Positions 22,119-32,539 of a stretch of DNA of 64,000 nucleotides are shown here, one piece after another. A model generated the notes under the pieces. The model was not told the origin of the DNA, ran no database searches, and worked only from the letters and a program-made list of their open reading frames with translations. Location of the stretch: the NCBI GenBank assembly GCA_944472135.2, contig OX235262.1:56330440-56394439 (forward strand), in the 5' to 3' direction. This DNA is from Trichobilharzia regenti. Its lineage: Eukaryota > Platyhelminthes > Trematoda > Strigeidida > Schistosomatidae. The position numbers and the translations under genes were made by a program. How positions within the stretch are numbered: the stretch's first letter is position 1; each line of letters begins with the position of its first letter.

Positions 22119-22138
22119 TGGTGAGCCCAACCGCGAAC
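22119..22138 (+). promoter_or_regulatory. Primer-binding site of element 2
   Basis: tggtgagcccaaccgcgaac starts two bases after the LTR. It begins TGG (complement of tRNA CCA) and shares its first 10 bases with the PBS of element 1 (38191-38209, minus). The tRNA species was not determined. Confidence 0.65.
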
Positions 22139-22230
22139 TTCATCCACGATAAATCCGCAGATAACCCCGGTGAGTTCGTTCCATTTTGTATTTGTTCTTG
22201 TACCATATATTATTCGACATAATTTTCGTC

Positions 22231-23058
22231 ATGAGTGATCTTAGTCCCAAGGTCATCCGTATCCGCTCAACTCCTAAAACCATTCAGCTCGTACCATACT
22301 GGCCAGATAATGCTGAAACGTGGTTTCTGCTAGCTGAAGCAGATTTTTGTGAGCATGGGATAACCGATCAACGTTCACAGTTACTTGCAGTTATTCACGC
22401 CCTACCGCGGGAATTCAGCAAGTACGTAACATCACAGATGTTGAGTCCCGAGGTAAGTAACTCGTACGAGTTGCTCAAAGCATCCCTCCTCAGGAGAAAC
22501 GTTCTCACGGACCGACAACGTCTAGATGAATTATTTCGTAACATCGAGTTAGGAGATCAGTCAGCCGTGAGCATGCTGACAAGAATGAAAGAAATCGTCG
22601 GCCAAAGTCAGTTCGACGAAGGACTGTTTAGAGAACTCTTCTTAACCAAGTTGCCACAGTCTGTACAGACCGTACTTGTGACACTTCAGGGTACTGTAAT
22701 AGAGTACTTAGCTATTACTGCAGATAGGATTCTAGAGATAACTAAACGGTCTGTCCCCGAAATATGCTCGATGACTAAGCAGACTTCGAGTAAGGATCCT
22801 GCAATGATAGAGTTATGCAACTCCATCCAGCAGATGTTTAGGTCAAACATGCATTCTAAATCCTCCGACCGTCGTCCTAAATCTCCTCAACGCAGGAACT
22901 CACGTGGTCGATCTAAGTCCAAACCACGTTCACTGAAAAACCCTGACTGGTGCTGGTACCACAACACCTATGGCCAAGAAGCGAAGTGTTGCCGTAAGCC
23001 TTGTAACTTCGGAAATGTCTCAAAGTCTGCGGGAAACTATCCCGCCGGCACGCGTTAG
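22231..23058 (+). CDS. gag: Element 2 Gag
   Basis: 275 residues from MSDLSPKV. The open frame extends 15 codons further up, but the ATG at 22231 matches the start of Gag in element 1. Ends with an arginine-rich region and an unusual knuckle [18 protein letters not shown], i.e. C-x2-H-x9-C-x3-C, the C-H-C-C type known from the CsRn1 clade rather than the common CCHC. Gag forms the particle and packages RNA. The frame is intact. Pol overlaps in the -1 frame. Confidence 0.85.
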   Translation: MSDLSPKVIRIRSTPKTIQLVPYWPDNAETWFLLAEADFCEHGITDQRSQLLAVIHALPREFSKYVTSQMLSPEVSNSYELLKASLLRRNVLTDRQRLDELFRNIELGDQSAVSMLTRMKEIVGQSQFDEGLFRELFLTKLPQSVQTVLVTLQGTVIEYLAITADRILEITKRSVPEICSMTKQTSSKDPAMIELCNSIQQMFRSNMHSKSSDRRPKSPQRRNSRGRSKSKPRSLKNPDWCWYHNTYGQEAKCCRKPCNFGNVSKSAGNYPAGTR

Positions 23059-24293
23059 CGGCAACCGTCGCCGGTGGCACTAGCCGCCTACTTTACATCC
23101 ATGATGTGATAAGCCAGACTCGATACTTAGTCGACACAGGCGCCGAAGTCAGCGTCCTTCCTGCTACAGCAGCAGATCGACAGAAGGAACCTACCTTCAA
23201 CTTACAGGCTGCAAATGGAAAACCAATCGCAACCTTTGGTAGGAAATACGTCTATCTGAACGTAGGTTTACGCAAACCTATTCGGTGGATTTTCCTTCTC
23301 GCTGACGTTACAATGCCCATCATTGGCACGGACCTACTTAATCATCATGATTTACTCGTAGACGTCCGCCGAAAACGACTGATTGACAATACTACTAGTC
23401 TGTCTATCAAAGGCATCAGCTACATAGGCCCTAGTTTGTCACCCGTTAAGATAAAGGCAATCCTTGATCCAACTTTTCAACCTATGGTTGACAAGTATCC
23501 GGAACTTAATTGCCCGTCGAACGACCTACCGTGCATAACCAGCAATGTTATGCACCACATCATTACCACAGGACAACCTGTGACATCTAAAGCACGACGA
23601 TTAGCTCCTGACAAACTGAGAATCGCCAGGAATGAATTTGACCATATGCTTAGCCTTGGCATCATTCGACCTTCGAATAGCCCATGGGCATCCCCACTTC
23701 ATATGGTTCCGAAAAAGGATAGCAACGATTGGCGACCCACCGGTGATTACCGGCGAGTGAATGCCAAAACAACCCCTGATTGCTACCCGTTGCCTCATAT
23801 ACACGACTTGACGGCAACCTTATCCGGCGCGACTATATTCTCCAAAATCGACTTGGTTAAAGCGTATAACCAAATCCCGATGGCAACAGAAGATACCCCG
23901 AAAACGGCTATCATTACGCCTTTCGGACTTTTTGAATTTCTACGTATGCCATTCGGTCTCCGGAATGCAGCCCAAACATTCCAACGCTTCATCGATGGAG
24001 TATTTCGCGGTCTCGACTTTGTATACGCATACTTAGACGACTGCCTCATTGCCAGTCCAGACAAGGAAACTCACCTTAGGCACTTGGACTTGGCATTTGA
24101 CAGGTTACGCCAACATGGTGTTACCATTAATATTCAAAAATGTCAAATCGGTGTTGACTCACTCGACTTCCTGGGTCACACTATTGACTGCAAGGGCATT
24201 CGCCCACTGGCTACTAAGGTTGAGCCTCCTAAGAAAAACCGTTCTGGACGCACCGTAAGGTTCCCAGAACATTTGCACACTTATTTGACTTAA
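23052..24293 (+). CDS. pol: Element 2 Pol, in-frame deletion (PR + RT only)
   Basis: The open frame overlaps the gag stop and runs without a stop to 24293. Protease signature [15 protein letters not shown] runs from [17 protein letters not shown] through [34 protein letters not shown], and the catalytic [11 protein letters not shown] (YLDD), to [11 protein letters not shown]. It is then fused to [17 protein letters not shown], the C-terminal tail (the same tail is seen in element 3 near 30284 on the minus strand). RNase H and integrase are absent, so the element cannot move alone. The preserved frame across the deletion is notable. Confidence 0.85.
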   Translation, partial: ALAATVAGGTSRLLYIHDVISQTRYLVDTGAEVSVLPATAADRQKEPTFNLQAANGKPIATFGRKYVYLNVGLRKPIRWIFLLADVTMPIIGTDLLNHHDLLVDVRRKRLIDNTTSLSIKGISYIGPSLSPVKIKAILDPTFQPMVDKYPELNCPSNDLPCITSNVMHHIITTGQPVTSKARRLAPDKLRIARNEFDHMLSLGIIRPSNSPWASPLHMVPKKDSNDWRPTGDYRRVNAKTTPDCYPLPHIHDLTATLSGATIFSKIDLVKAYNQIPMATEDTPKTAIITPFGLFEFLRMPFGLRNAAQTFQRFIDGVFRGLDFVYAYLDDCLIASPDKETHLRHLDLAFDRLRQHGVTINIQKCQIGVDSLDFLGHTIDCKGIRPLATKVEPPKKNRSGRTVRFPEHLHTYLT

Positions 24294-24743
24294 CGAATTC
24301 GTGTGATTCACGCAACTCACTCGTTCGTGGTACTAACTTTTTTTTTGACGTATAAATTTTTTTTATATACAGTACCACCGAACACAAAATAAAAATTAAT
24401 TAGATGTATTTTTTTTCGATGTTCTGAACTTAGCATTATTTTACTGTATAGTAAATGCACATCATTTTTTTTAAACAAAAAAAGCTGATTTGGTACATTT
24501 TCTTCGACATGGTTAATAGCGTTCTTGTTTTCTTTTCCAGGTGCGACGGGCACTGGACGGGAAACAAACGAAGCACGGAATCCAACGAACAACACCAGGA
24601 AGCTATGTACAAACATCCCATTAGCATAGGCAGACAAACCAGTAGGCATAAGACCAAGCCACTCGGAAGATTTTTTTCACCCGAAAGGGAACCATCGAGT
24701 TTTTTTACTTCCGACTGGTTCTGTCTTAGGGTCCTCACGACCC

Positions 24744-24762
24744 CACTAGGGAGGGAGTGACC
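24744..24762 (+). promoter_or_regulatory. Polypurine tract of element 2
   Basis: actagggagggagtga directly before the 3' LTR at 24763, the expected position for plus-strand priming. Confidence 0.6.
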
Positions 24763-25081
24763 TGTAGCGGTAAATAATTCCCCAAAATTATTGACCACAG
24801 CAATCACTCATTGGATGCTGACCACCACTGTTTAAGTCGACTTGTTTAGCTGAAGGCTTCCGGTCAAGCATCCCCGCCATTTGGTACCTCGTCGTGTCAC
24901 GTGCACGATCACTAGCTAGCTAAGCGTTCGTCTAACGGCTGGTTTTGGCTACTAAATATATATCTTGGTTTGGACGATCAATTATTGGCTTTTGCTTTGT
25001 CTTTGGTACGCGAGAATAAATTAATTAGAAGTTGTTGAACGAGATATCACGTCAAACCTTTAATATCCGTCAACCTCTAAT
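24763..25081 (+). repeat. Element 2, 3' LTR
   Basis: 319 bp, near-identical to 21801-22117. Confidence 0.85.
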
Positions 25082-25436
25082 CTCCCTAGGCTGACAACTT
25101 TCATTTGCAATGTATAATGCTTCCTGTACAGTTTGCACTATCATGATGTCCACTTTTGGTTTTAATACATTTTTTCCTTATGCCGGTTTTTTTATTTATG
25201 CCTTTTTGTGCATTCGGTGCACAACCGTACCCTGCAGAGAATAGGAATAGAATAAGTCGAATCAAATTCATAAAGAGCTATAAAATGTTAGGTTTAATGA
25301 GATATAATGAGGATCAAGTAAAGACGTTATTAGAAAATGAATGAGATAAGACATTGTGAAGTGTTATTTAAAGATCCGACAATGGACAGCAAGTTAGTTT
25401 ATAAGATGCCCCATAAATCTGTGCAGAGCCCAGTGT

Positions 25437-25585
25437 GCGTCGGTAGCACAGCGGTTTTGACTCTCGCCAACCATGCACATGTTCAGGGTTTCGATCCCCC
25501 GCTGGCGCACATCTGATACTTATGGTCGGCCTGCAAACTTTGGGCTACCGATTTCATATGCTGAAAATTCTATATATGTACAAAA
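25437..25585 (+). repeat. tRNA-headed SINE, family 1, variant a
   Basis: Head tgcgtcggtagcacagcgg (A box), B box gggtttcgatccc and closing ctggcgcac, then the body 'atggtcggcctgcaaacttt' and 'gctgaaaattc' as at 51326-51480. The tRNA-like acceptor ends pair (gtgcgtc with ggcgcac). Confidence 0.75.
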
Positions 25586-25587
25586 TA

Positions 25588-25690
25588 CACCCTCTTTTTC
25601 ACCCTACATGGATATTTTAAGTTCATTAAACGTGTAGTAACAACAAACAACAACTATAAATTTTAATATTATTGCGACTAGATGATAAAC
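25588..25690 (+). mobile_element. CR1-like 3' UTR fragment
   Basis: 'caccctctttttcaccctac' to 'gttcattaaacgtgtagtaa' repeats 21287-21340, the 3' UTR of the CR1-like element at 16965-21420. A 5'-truncated insertion. Confidence 0.65.
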
Positions 25691-26321
25691 ATTTCTACAT
25701 AGGACAGTAATATTAGTTCACACATAATATAAAAGCAAACATAACAGGACTAGTTAGTTAGTTAGCGTACCGAAATTATCACGGTTCATTTCACAGAATA
25801 TATATATATATGTAAATTTACAAATCACTCTCTGAGGACTCTACTTGATTTCATCTTTGCTGTTGTCGTTTGTCTTCTTATTTTTCTCACCATTTCAGCT
25901 TCTATATGAGTTTTTGAATGAGAATAGAGGATGTACACGTTTGACCATTTACAACGACAGGTGATCTGCAAACATTATTGGTCCCATATCCTACAACTGC
26001 CTCGTGAATTACTCATTACCTTCCCCCACGCATCCTGGATTACGGCTATGGAATATACCTTTATATCAATGAAAAAGTAATAATTTATAATACTTCACGC
26101 TTTTAATTTATAACAACCGGTCGTGTCAGTAAAAATGGCTTGTATTTCTTGTGAACACCCGTTTATAAGAAAATATAACTCATATCAGTATTCACTGAGC
26201 ATAATTCATCTCTGGTGTCACTTACGATGAAAATGCTGACAAGATTATACAAGCACAACACTTATCTTAAATTAATACCCAATTTGGATGTAAATCAAGA
26301 ATAAGATTTGATGCTATACAC
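25691..26321. other. No recognisable feature
   Basis: AT-rich. Includes a (gttagtta) run at about 25752 and a short (AT)n at 25797-25812. No gene seen. Confidence 0.35.
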
Positions 26322-26672
26322 AGTTCAGAGGCTGAAGATATAGACGTTCAAGGATATTACGAATTATGCTAACGCACCATCTAACACCCACAAATTCTAC
26401 AGTATTCTTCCTGCGTAGACCAAAGGCGAAGCAAAGCACTTTAGCTGACGGTTCAAATTACGAGATATATTTCAGGACCAAATCGGAGTGCGTGACGATT
26501 GCTTAGGGATCGTCCACGAACGAAAGAACGAGACACGACGGAGTACCAAGTGACATGGATGCTTGACCGGAAACCTTCAGCCAAACAAGTTCACGTAAAC
26601 AGTGGGGTCAGTATCCAGTGTTCAGTAGTGAATGCTGTGGCCAATAGTTTTGGGGAATTATTTACCGCTACA
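26322..26672 (-). repeat. LTR of the element-2 family (diverged, inverted)
   Basis: The minus strand reads TGTAGCGGTAAATAATTCCCC from 26672 and proceeds through the same LTR blocks as 21801-22117. The end (…cctctgaactg) corresponds to ctctaaactg. It is closer in its second half to the LTR of element 3. Confidence 0.75.
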
Positions 26673-26930
26673 GCTCAATCCACCATAGTAGGTTTGTGAG
26701 GACCCACCCGGAAGTAAAAAATACCCAATGGTGATCCCATCGACTTGATGAAATGCCTACTGGTCGGCTACCTATGCCGATAGGGTGTCTATACATCGCT
26801 TCGTTGATGTTTATCTGTTGGATATAGTGCTTCGTTTTCTTTTTTTCCAGTGCCCATTGCACTTGGAAAAGAAAACAAGAATGCTAAGAGCCTTGTTGGG
26901 GAAGATGTACCAAACGTAACGTTTGAAAGA
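26673..26930 (-). mobile_element. Element-2-family 3' internal region
   Basis: The reverse complement of 24455-24660 aligns here. Shared blocks are 'agtgcccattgcacttggaa' (agtgcccgtcgcacctggaa on the other copy), 'aagaaaacaagaatgct' and the 'cctactggtcggctacctatgccgata' block. So 26322-26930 is a 5'-truncated minus-strand copy ending in its 3' LTR. Confidence 0.7.
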
Positions 26931-26952
26931 TGATATGCATCTACCATTATTA

Positions 26953-27733
26953 TTATTGTTCTTTTGTGTTTCTAGTGGAACATCGGGATTCAGCTGCACG
27001 TCTCCACTTGCTTCTGTCTTCTGCCGTACTTTTCACCTGCATCCACGTTAGTCCATACTGTTTCAACCCGCCTTCACACGATATCCTCCATGTTACCCTT
27101 GCACTGACGTCCCACTCGCCGCTTCCCATTCGGGTTCCACTCCTACATATTTGTTGGGCGATTGGTTCTTGTTTTGTTTGTTCCCATAGTTTCTTGTTGG
27201 TGATTCTACCCGGCCATCCGACCTTGGGTATAGAGCGAAGACAGTTGTTGTTAAAAGTCTGCAACAGGCTGTTGGAAATACTCTTTGTGACCCGCCTGCC
27301 CAGTTTCTGATCCTTATAGGAGAACTGACTGACTTGACGTTTGTATTGAAAATCCGACCCAATTTTGTTGTTGATATTGACTGAGTGACGAAGATTTCCA
27401 GATTGGTCTCAGGTTGATGAATGTGTTTCTCGCCTTCCCAATTCTCGTTCGATTTGACATCCTCGTCCGTTCCGACTTCCTGTAGTTGGGGCAATGCTCC
27501 CTAGGTAAGTGAATGAAGTAAGCTCTTTCAATTCCCTCCCGTTGGTGGTGATTGGCGCTGGATGTTGCTGTTTTTGTTGTTTGGTTACTTTCATAACCTC
27601 CGTCTTGTCTATGTTCACCTGGAGTCCTGTCTTTGCTGCTTCTTCGACCAGTTTGTCGGTTTTCGCTTGTAAGTCTTCGATTTTGTGTGACATCAAACAT
27701 AAATCATCCACGCGCGAAATCCAGGTCTTCTAG
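26953..27733 (-). pseudogene. RTE-A reverse transcriptase, catalytic and C-terminal remains
   Basis: The region corresponding to the YADD motif reads a damaged FARVDDLCLMSH. It is followed by [15 protein letters not shown] and FTYLGSIAP, and then a C-terminal tail in other frames (RWRRAAESRC at the end). Multiple frameshifts. Confidence 0.65.
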
Positions 27734-27922
27734 GTTGTTCACGTCGGTCCAGGATGTCCCTGACCGCTCGTTTCCCACTGTCTGATGCATAATCCAGTCC
27801 ACCAAAATTAGGAATGTCATTGGTGATAGTAGTCACTCTTCTCTGACTCCTGTGTTTACTCCAATCTCCTCGCTGAGTTTTCCGTTGTGGATCACGTGAA
27901 ATGTGCCGTTGTCGTACAGCTG

Positions 27923-28972
27923 TTAAATGAGATTGATGAATATTTGGGTTACGCCGTAGTACTCGAGAAGTTTCCAAATTACTTCGCGGTTAACGCTGTC
28001 GAAAGCCTTCTCGAAGTCTATAAAGTTGAGATAGAGGTTTGATTGCCATTCCATGCTTTTTTCTGTGACGATGATGCGTAGAGTTGCAATTTGGTCAGAA
28101 CATGATTTGCCTTTCCTTAATTCAGCTTTTTCTGGTCGCAGTTCTGCATCCAGTGTGTCCTTTATTCTCTTCAGGATGATGAAACTCAGGATTTTACTTG
28201 GCGTCGACAGGAGCATTACTCCTCGCCAGTTCTTGCAGAGTCTAAAGTCTCCCTTCTTTGGTAGTTTCCCAAGGTAACCTTTCTTCCAGTTAGTAGGCAC
28301 CTTTCCCTCCTTGCAGACCTTTAGCGATAATGGAGTCAGCATGTCTGTTGTAGTTTATGGGTCCGCTTTTAGTGCTTCGGGGGGTATTCCATCTGGTTCA
28401 GCTGCTTTTCCAGCTTTCAGAGGCTTGATTGCATTCAAGACTTCAGCTCCCGTTTGAGGATTGGTGTCAACTTGCAGTTGTCTACGTGCTGTTGTTGGTA
28501 TTTCTGGACGGCTTGCAGGTGATGGTCGGTTCAAGAGTCCTTTGAAGTGGTTTGACCTTCGTTTAATCTGTTTTTCTTCCTTGGTGATTGGGTTCCCTTG
28601 GCTGTCTTTTCTAGGTTTCACTTGTGTTGATCTCTTCCCGGATAGAGACTTGGTTATCTGATATAATGTCCTCAGGTCCCTTTTGCCTGCTCCCTTCTCA
28701 GCTTCAGTGGTCAGGTTGTCGTAGAATTGTCTTTTGTCCTTCCTAGCACTCTTCTTCACTTCTTCGTCCAATGCTGTGTAAGTTGAGCTCAGCGTCTCCT
28801 TCTCCTGTCCGTCCTTGCATTGAATCATTTTCTCTTTCACCATTCTCCTCTCTTCTATTAATTTCCAAGTGTCCGTTGAGAGCCATTCCTTGTCTTGCCT
28901 CTTCTTTCTTCCTAAAACTAATGAACACGTTTCGTTGAAAATCTCCTTCAGAGAGTTCCAGTGGTCTTCCAC
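27923..28972 (-). pseudogene. RTE-A reverse transcriptase, N-terminal and finger region
   Basis: Open frames 28972-28355 and 28342-27923 together carry the linker (KDKRQFYDNLTTEAEKGAGK), LKAGKAAEPDGIPPEALK, VPTNWKKGYLGKLPKKGD, NWRGVMLLSTPSKI, GKSCSDQIATLRII and NFIDFEKAFDSVNR. A frameshift separates the two and another follows. Confidence 0.8.
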
Positions 28973-29104
28973 GCATGATTCTTCAGTGATGTCGCGTAGT
29001 GTTTCCTGCTTTGCTCTGACAGTTGCAGTGATGGTGTCTTTTGTGATTGTGTCATTCCGTAATTGAATGTTGAACTTGCATTGTGGCCTATCCCCAACTA
29101 TCCT

Positions 29105-29860
29105 CTAGGCTTTTAGTTTCACCTTGAAAGTCCCTTGTACTAGATAGTGGTCTGAACTCACATCTGCTCCTCTCCTCCACCTTGTGTCCAGTAGGCTCAG
29201 TTTCCACTTCCTTGAGATTGAAATGAAGTCTATTTGGTTTTTGATGTGTCCATCTGGTGAAATCCATGTTGCCTTGTGTATATCCTTATGTTTGAACACT
29301 CTGCCACCAATCCCCAAACCATTGAAGGCGCAGAAGTCTGAGAAGAGTTCACCATTGTCGTTCATTTCATCAAGGGCCTCACGACCCATGGTGAGTTCTA
29401 TTCCTGTATTTTCGTCTCCCAGTTTTGCATTCATATCACCCATCAGGATTTTGATACTGCCACTTGGGACGTTGTCCATTACTATTTGTAGTTGTCTGTA
29501 GAAATCCTCCTTCCTTTCTTGTTCTGAGACGTTTGTAGGCGCATAACATTGGATGATTTTGGCCTTCCTTCCTTTTGATTTGAACCTGGCTGTCATTATC
29601 CTGTAGGAGATCGGTTCCCAAAGCATAAGAGCTTTGGCTGCTGTTGGCGCCATCATGATAGCCACTCCCTCGGTGTGCTCGTGTCTGTCCTTTAGGTGAC
29701 CGGAATAGATTATTGTCTCTCCAGTTGGTAGTTGGCACCTACCACATACGTTCCATCTGCTCTCACAGATTCCCAACACTTCCATTCCATATCTTCTCAT
29801 TTCTGTGCGAAGATTCCACGTCCCCATTCTTATTTTTGCTTTCATCGAAAGAAGGCACAT
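29105..29860 (-). pseudogene. RTE-A endonuclease domain
   Basis: 251-codon open frame. APE-type endonuclease marks: GTWNLRTEMRRYGMEVLGIC (start, with a deletion), ESRW, IIQCYAPT, the catalytic block MGDMNAKLGDENTG, FKHKDIHKATWISPDGHIKNQIDFI and the final SSDHYLVQG. It would nick target DNA to prime reverse transcription. Cut off from RT by a stop at 29105. Confidence 0.8.
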
Positions 29861-29964
29861 CGGCTGACTGGCTTCCCGAAGGCTTTCACCAGCCTGCGTC
29901 CATTCACTTCCCTGATTCTAGCGAAAAATAAGGTTATTTTTTATATTTTCAGTATTTTTAACAT

Positions 29965-30085
29965 ATTGGTGCATTGAAGTTTCTGTAGCAGTTTGGTTGA
30001 GTCTGGGAGGTGGAGTTGTTAGCACCACGTCCAAACCCTCCCTCTTTGTCCCGGCTTGGAATCGGGTAGAAAACTAGCGAGCTAG
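29965..30085 (-). repeat. SINE-1-related tail fragment
   Basis: Matches 6515-6640 (gaagtttctgtagcagtttgg, gttagcaccacgtccaaacc, gtagaaaactagcgag). It lies between the RTE-A 5' end and element 3. Confidence 0.5.
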
Positions 30086-31062
30086 TAATCTAAGCGATGT
30101 TCACATCCATCACATGAAACATCGAAAAAGTATACACCTAATTTTTTTGGTAGATGTAACATGCACGGTTATAGGAAAGTCTTTACTTGTGTTGCGGAAT
30201 ACAATATGAAAAAAATTGATGTGCCTAATAGAAAAATCACCACAAACAAATAAGAAATGAGTGAATCGCATACCTTGGTTATGTGGTGGTGGTGTAAAGA
30301 TGTTCTGGGAATCTCACGTTTCGTCCAGAACCCATTTTTGGGGCTTGATAGGAGGTTTGGTGGCTAGTGATTTCTTCGGGGACCAACGGATATTCGGTCA
30401 CTTGTGTATTAATGAGAATACTCAGCTCTGGGCTCATGAGATTGCCTTCTAAGCAGGTCGCTTTCAGAACCGATGCTTACTGTGTCTTCGCGGCCTTTTT
30501 GTCTAAGACAAAGAATTTATCAATAAGTTTAATGACGTTATACGGTCCGTCCTATGGGGGATGCAGAGGGCAACGCACAGAGTCACGACGAACAAATAAA
30601 TGCGAAGATGTTTCAAAATACGGATGTACTAAGACGTCTGTGGACTATGGTCGAAGGGGAGCAGGTTTAACTGAAGGCACTGCGTTTCTAAGCCTGCTGA
30701 TGTATGAGGCGTGATCTACCAATGGTGGGAAGCCCAAGGGAAAACGAACTCACCTGGCGATCGAAGTGTTGTGTCATATACTAGCTCGACAGCAGTACAA
30801 CCAGCATCATTTTTCAAGGCGTTTCGTATCCCTAGGAGAACTAACGGTAGTCATTCAGTCCAATGTGCATTGTTTGCAGCTGATAACGCAGCCCCAACTG
30901 TCTGTATAGACGTTCTACCATACCATTAGCTTGAGGATCATAGGCTGTTGTTCGGAAACGCATACAACCTATGATTTTATTCTGGGCGAAGAATAAGCCG
31001 CTTTCGAATTGCCGCCTGCGATCAGTTGTTATGGAGGATGGGCTCGAAAAGTTTGTGATCCT

Positions 31063-31437
31063 TCATTCGGCAACAACGTTCGCAACTGTTTCAGCAGACA
31101 CATCCTCGTGGGGTACTGCCTCTAACCATCGTGTGAAATGTTCGATGCAGGTTAAGTAAAAGGTGTATCTGTGAGATTCTGGAAGAGGTCCAACCAAATC
31201 TGTATGAAAGTGTTTTAAACGCTTTTGGTGTGTCTTACTACCTTGCACCTTTGGCAGGCTAAGCACGTGTGTCCATTCCCTTGCTTCTTTATTATTACCG
31301 GGCCAACAAAACCGACCATTTATGAGCTTGGCGGTAGTTAGAATACCTGGGTGGGATAAATCATGCAACGTACTAAAGACGTTGTGGAGATAACTTTTAG
31401 GCACGATGGGGGTGGGGAGTACTCGTAGAAATGTCAC
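31063..31437 (-). pseudogene. Element 3 integrase fragment
   Basis: 124-codon open frame: LSHPGILTTAKLINGRFCWP (H-x-H side of the HHCC finger), a damaged CC part (HVLSLPKVQG where a C-x2-C is expected), then HFHTDLVGPLPESHRYTFYL (first catalytic Asp) and IEHFTRWLEAVPHEDVSAET. It ends before the second catalytic Asp in this frame. Confidence 0.75.
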
Positions 31438-31792
31438 ATAGGATAGTAACTCTTCCCATACCTAAGGGTTTCTCGGCTAATTGCAGTGTTGTTTTTGACA
31501 ACTCATATTGAAGCTTGGTGTTTTCTTTTTGAAGACGAACCGATTTCACAAGGTATATGCCACTTATTTGGGTGACGAAACAAATGCGCGACAAGGCATC
31601 TACCACACTGTTGTTCCCTCCGGATATGTGGGGAATATCCGCTGTAAACTGTGAAGCGTAGTCTAGCTGTCCCGATTTTCTAGGTGAATACTTATATGAG
31701 GTAAAGTTCAGAAAGTACGTCAGAGTTGTGGTAAGTTAAAATCATAAATTCACGACCCTCCACTGAATGTCGAAAATGACGTGCAGCACAGT

Positions 31793-32082
31793 TTAGAGTC
31801 TGACGGTATCGACGTTCGCGAATTGTACGGAGTATACTAACGCAAGATCTTATACCAAAAACCTCTATAGTATTCGTTTCTCGTGAACCAAAGGCAAAGC
31901 GAAACAACTGAATTGGTTGTCCAAATGACGGTATATATTTCGGGACCAAGACGGATTGCGTGCTGACTGCTTAACTGACTAGTGATCGTGCACGAATGTG
32001 ACGTGATGGAGTATCAAATGGCATGGATACTTGACCGGAAGCCTTCAGCTAAACGAGTCGACTTAAACAGTGACGGTCAGCA
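31793..32082 (-). repeat. Element 3, 5' LTR fragment
   Basis: Homologous to 21801-22117 from its 'gatgctgacc..ccactgttta' block to 'cgtcagactctaaactg'. About 50 bases of the LTR start are missing. Confidence 0.7.
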
Positions 32083-32277
32083 TCACGTTTGAAGAAATTT
32101 GATTACTGGCAGGGCGTTAAGTGAACTTTCTCGTGTGGTTATCTTAATTGTTTGATCGTGGGTAAACCTATATCATCATTTCATGCTGTTAATGGCAATT
32201 TAAACATATATTATTAACACTTGAAAATTGTTTTAATTCCTTGATGTAGTAGTTTCTATGTTTGTAACAAACTTGTC

Positions 32278-32539
32278 ATGATTCGAGTAGAGCATTTTCT
32301 GCGGGAAAATAAAAGTACCCTTCATGAAGTACATTCTCTGGAATCAATTACTTTGGAAAAACAGTTTGGAGATTCCCATTTCAAATTCCGTAATGCTGCT
32401 CGTAAAAAATACCGCGAGTTGCTACAAAAGTTCGAGGGATATTTTCCGAAGATTAATACATCTACACACTTTTTGTATTGGGGATTCCTAAGAATAAAAC
32501 TTGCCATCAATTACCTTGATTTGGGGGATGCATCTAAAG
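32278..32539 (+). CDS. KIFBP: KIFBP exon 1
   Basis: 262 nt from ATG ([18 protein letters not shown]). Ends ...GAT GCA TCT AAA G|GTATAA (phase 1). The segment [19 protein letters not shown] is TPR-like. An out-of-frame ATG lies 19 bases upstream. Another in-frame start further up is not seen. Confidence 0.8.

Larger units (their letters stand above)
21801..25081 (+). mobile_element. CsRn1/Boudicca-clade LTR retrotransposon, internally deleted (element 2)
   Basis: Two LTRs (21801-22117 and 24763-25081) flank a PBS (22119 on), gag, a shortened pol and a polypurine tract. A 4-bp duplication CTCC lies outside (21797-21800 and 25082-25085). Pol keeps protease and most of RT but jumps directly to its last ~20 residues, so connection, RNase H and integrase are missing. 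The two LTRs differ by a 2-base indel (ccttatat/cctttaatat), the last base and a few other bases, so the insertion is fairly young. Confidence 0.88.
26940..29940 (-). mobile_element. RTE-A non-LTR retrotransposon (SR2-like), nearly full length, decayed
   Basis: Minus strand, 5' to 3': a leader ending near 29845, endonuclease (29860-29105), RT linker and fingers/palm (28972-27923), thumb and C-terminal pieces (27711-26953), then a tail ending in an (att)n-type run at about 26950. This is a single EN-RT ORF layout without ORF1, as in the RTE clade. Several frameshifts split it. A short gap in the endonuclease N-terminus (NLRTEMRRYGMEVLG) suggests a deletion of about 15 residues. Confidence 0.82.
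30170..32082 (-). mobile_element. Element-2-family LTR retrotransposon, decayed and deleted (element 3)
   Basis: Minus strand: LTR fragment (32082-31793), then directly RNase H remains (around 31780-31690, RHFRHSVEGREFMILT), VDALSR (31600), integrase zinc and catalytic region (31437-31063), the LHPPYDGPYNVIK-like C-terminal block near 30560, and the tail SGRNVRFPEHLYTT near 30290, matching element 2's [14 protein letters not shown]. Gag, protease and RT are gone. No 3' LTR was found. Confidence 0.78.

Noticed and set aside
26930..27310. Plus-strand 126-codon open frame with hydrophobic C-terminus
   Set aside because: It is antisense to the RTE-A C-terminal region and low in protein-like features.
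29184..29931. Plus-strand frames over the RTE-A endonuclease
   Set aside because: Shadows of the endonuclease read on the opposite strand.
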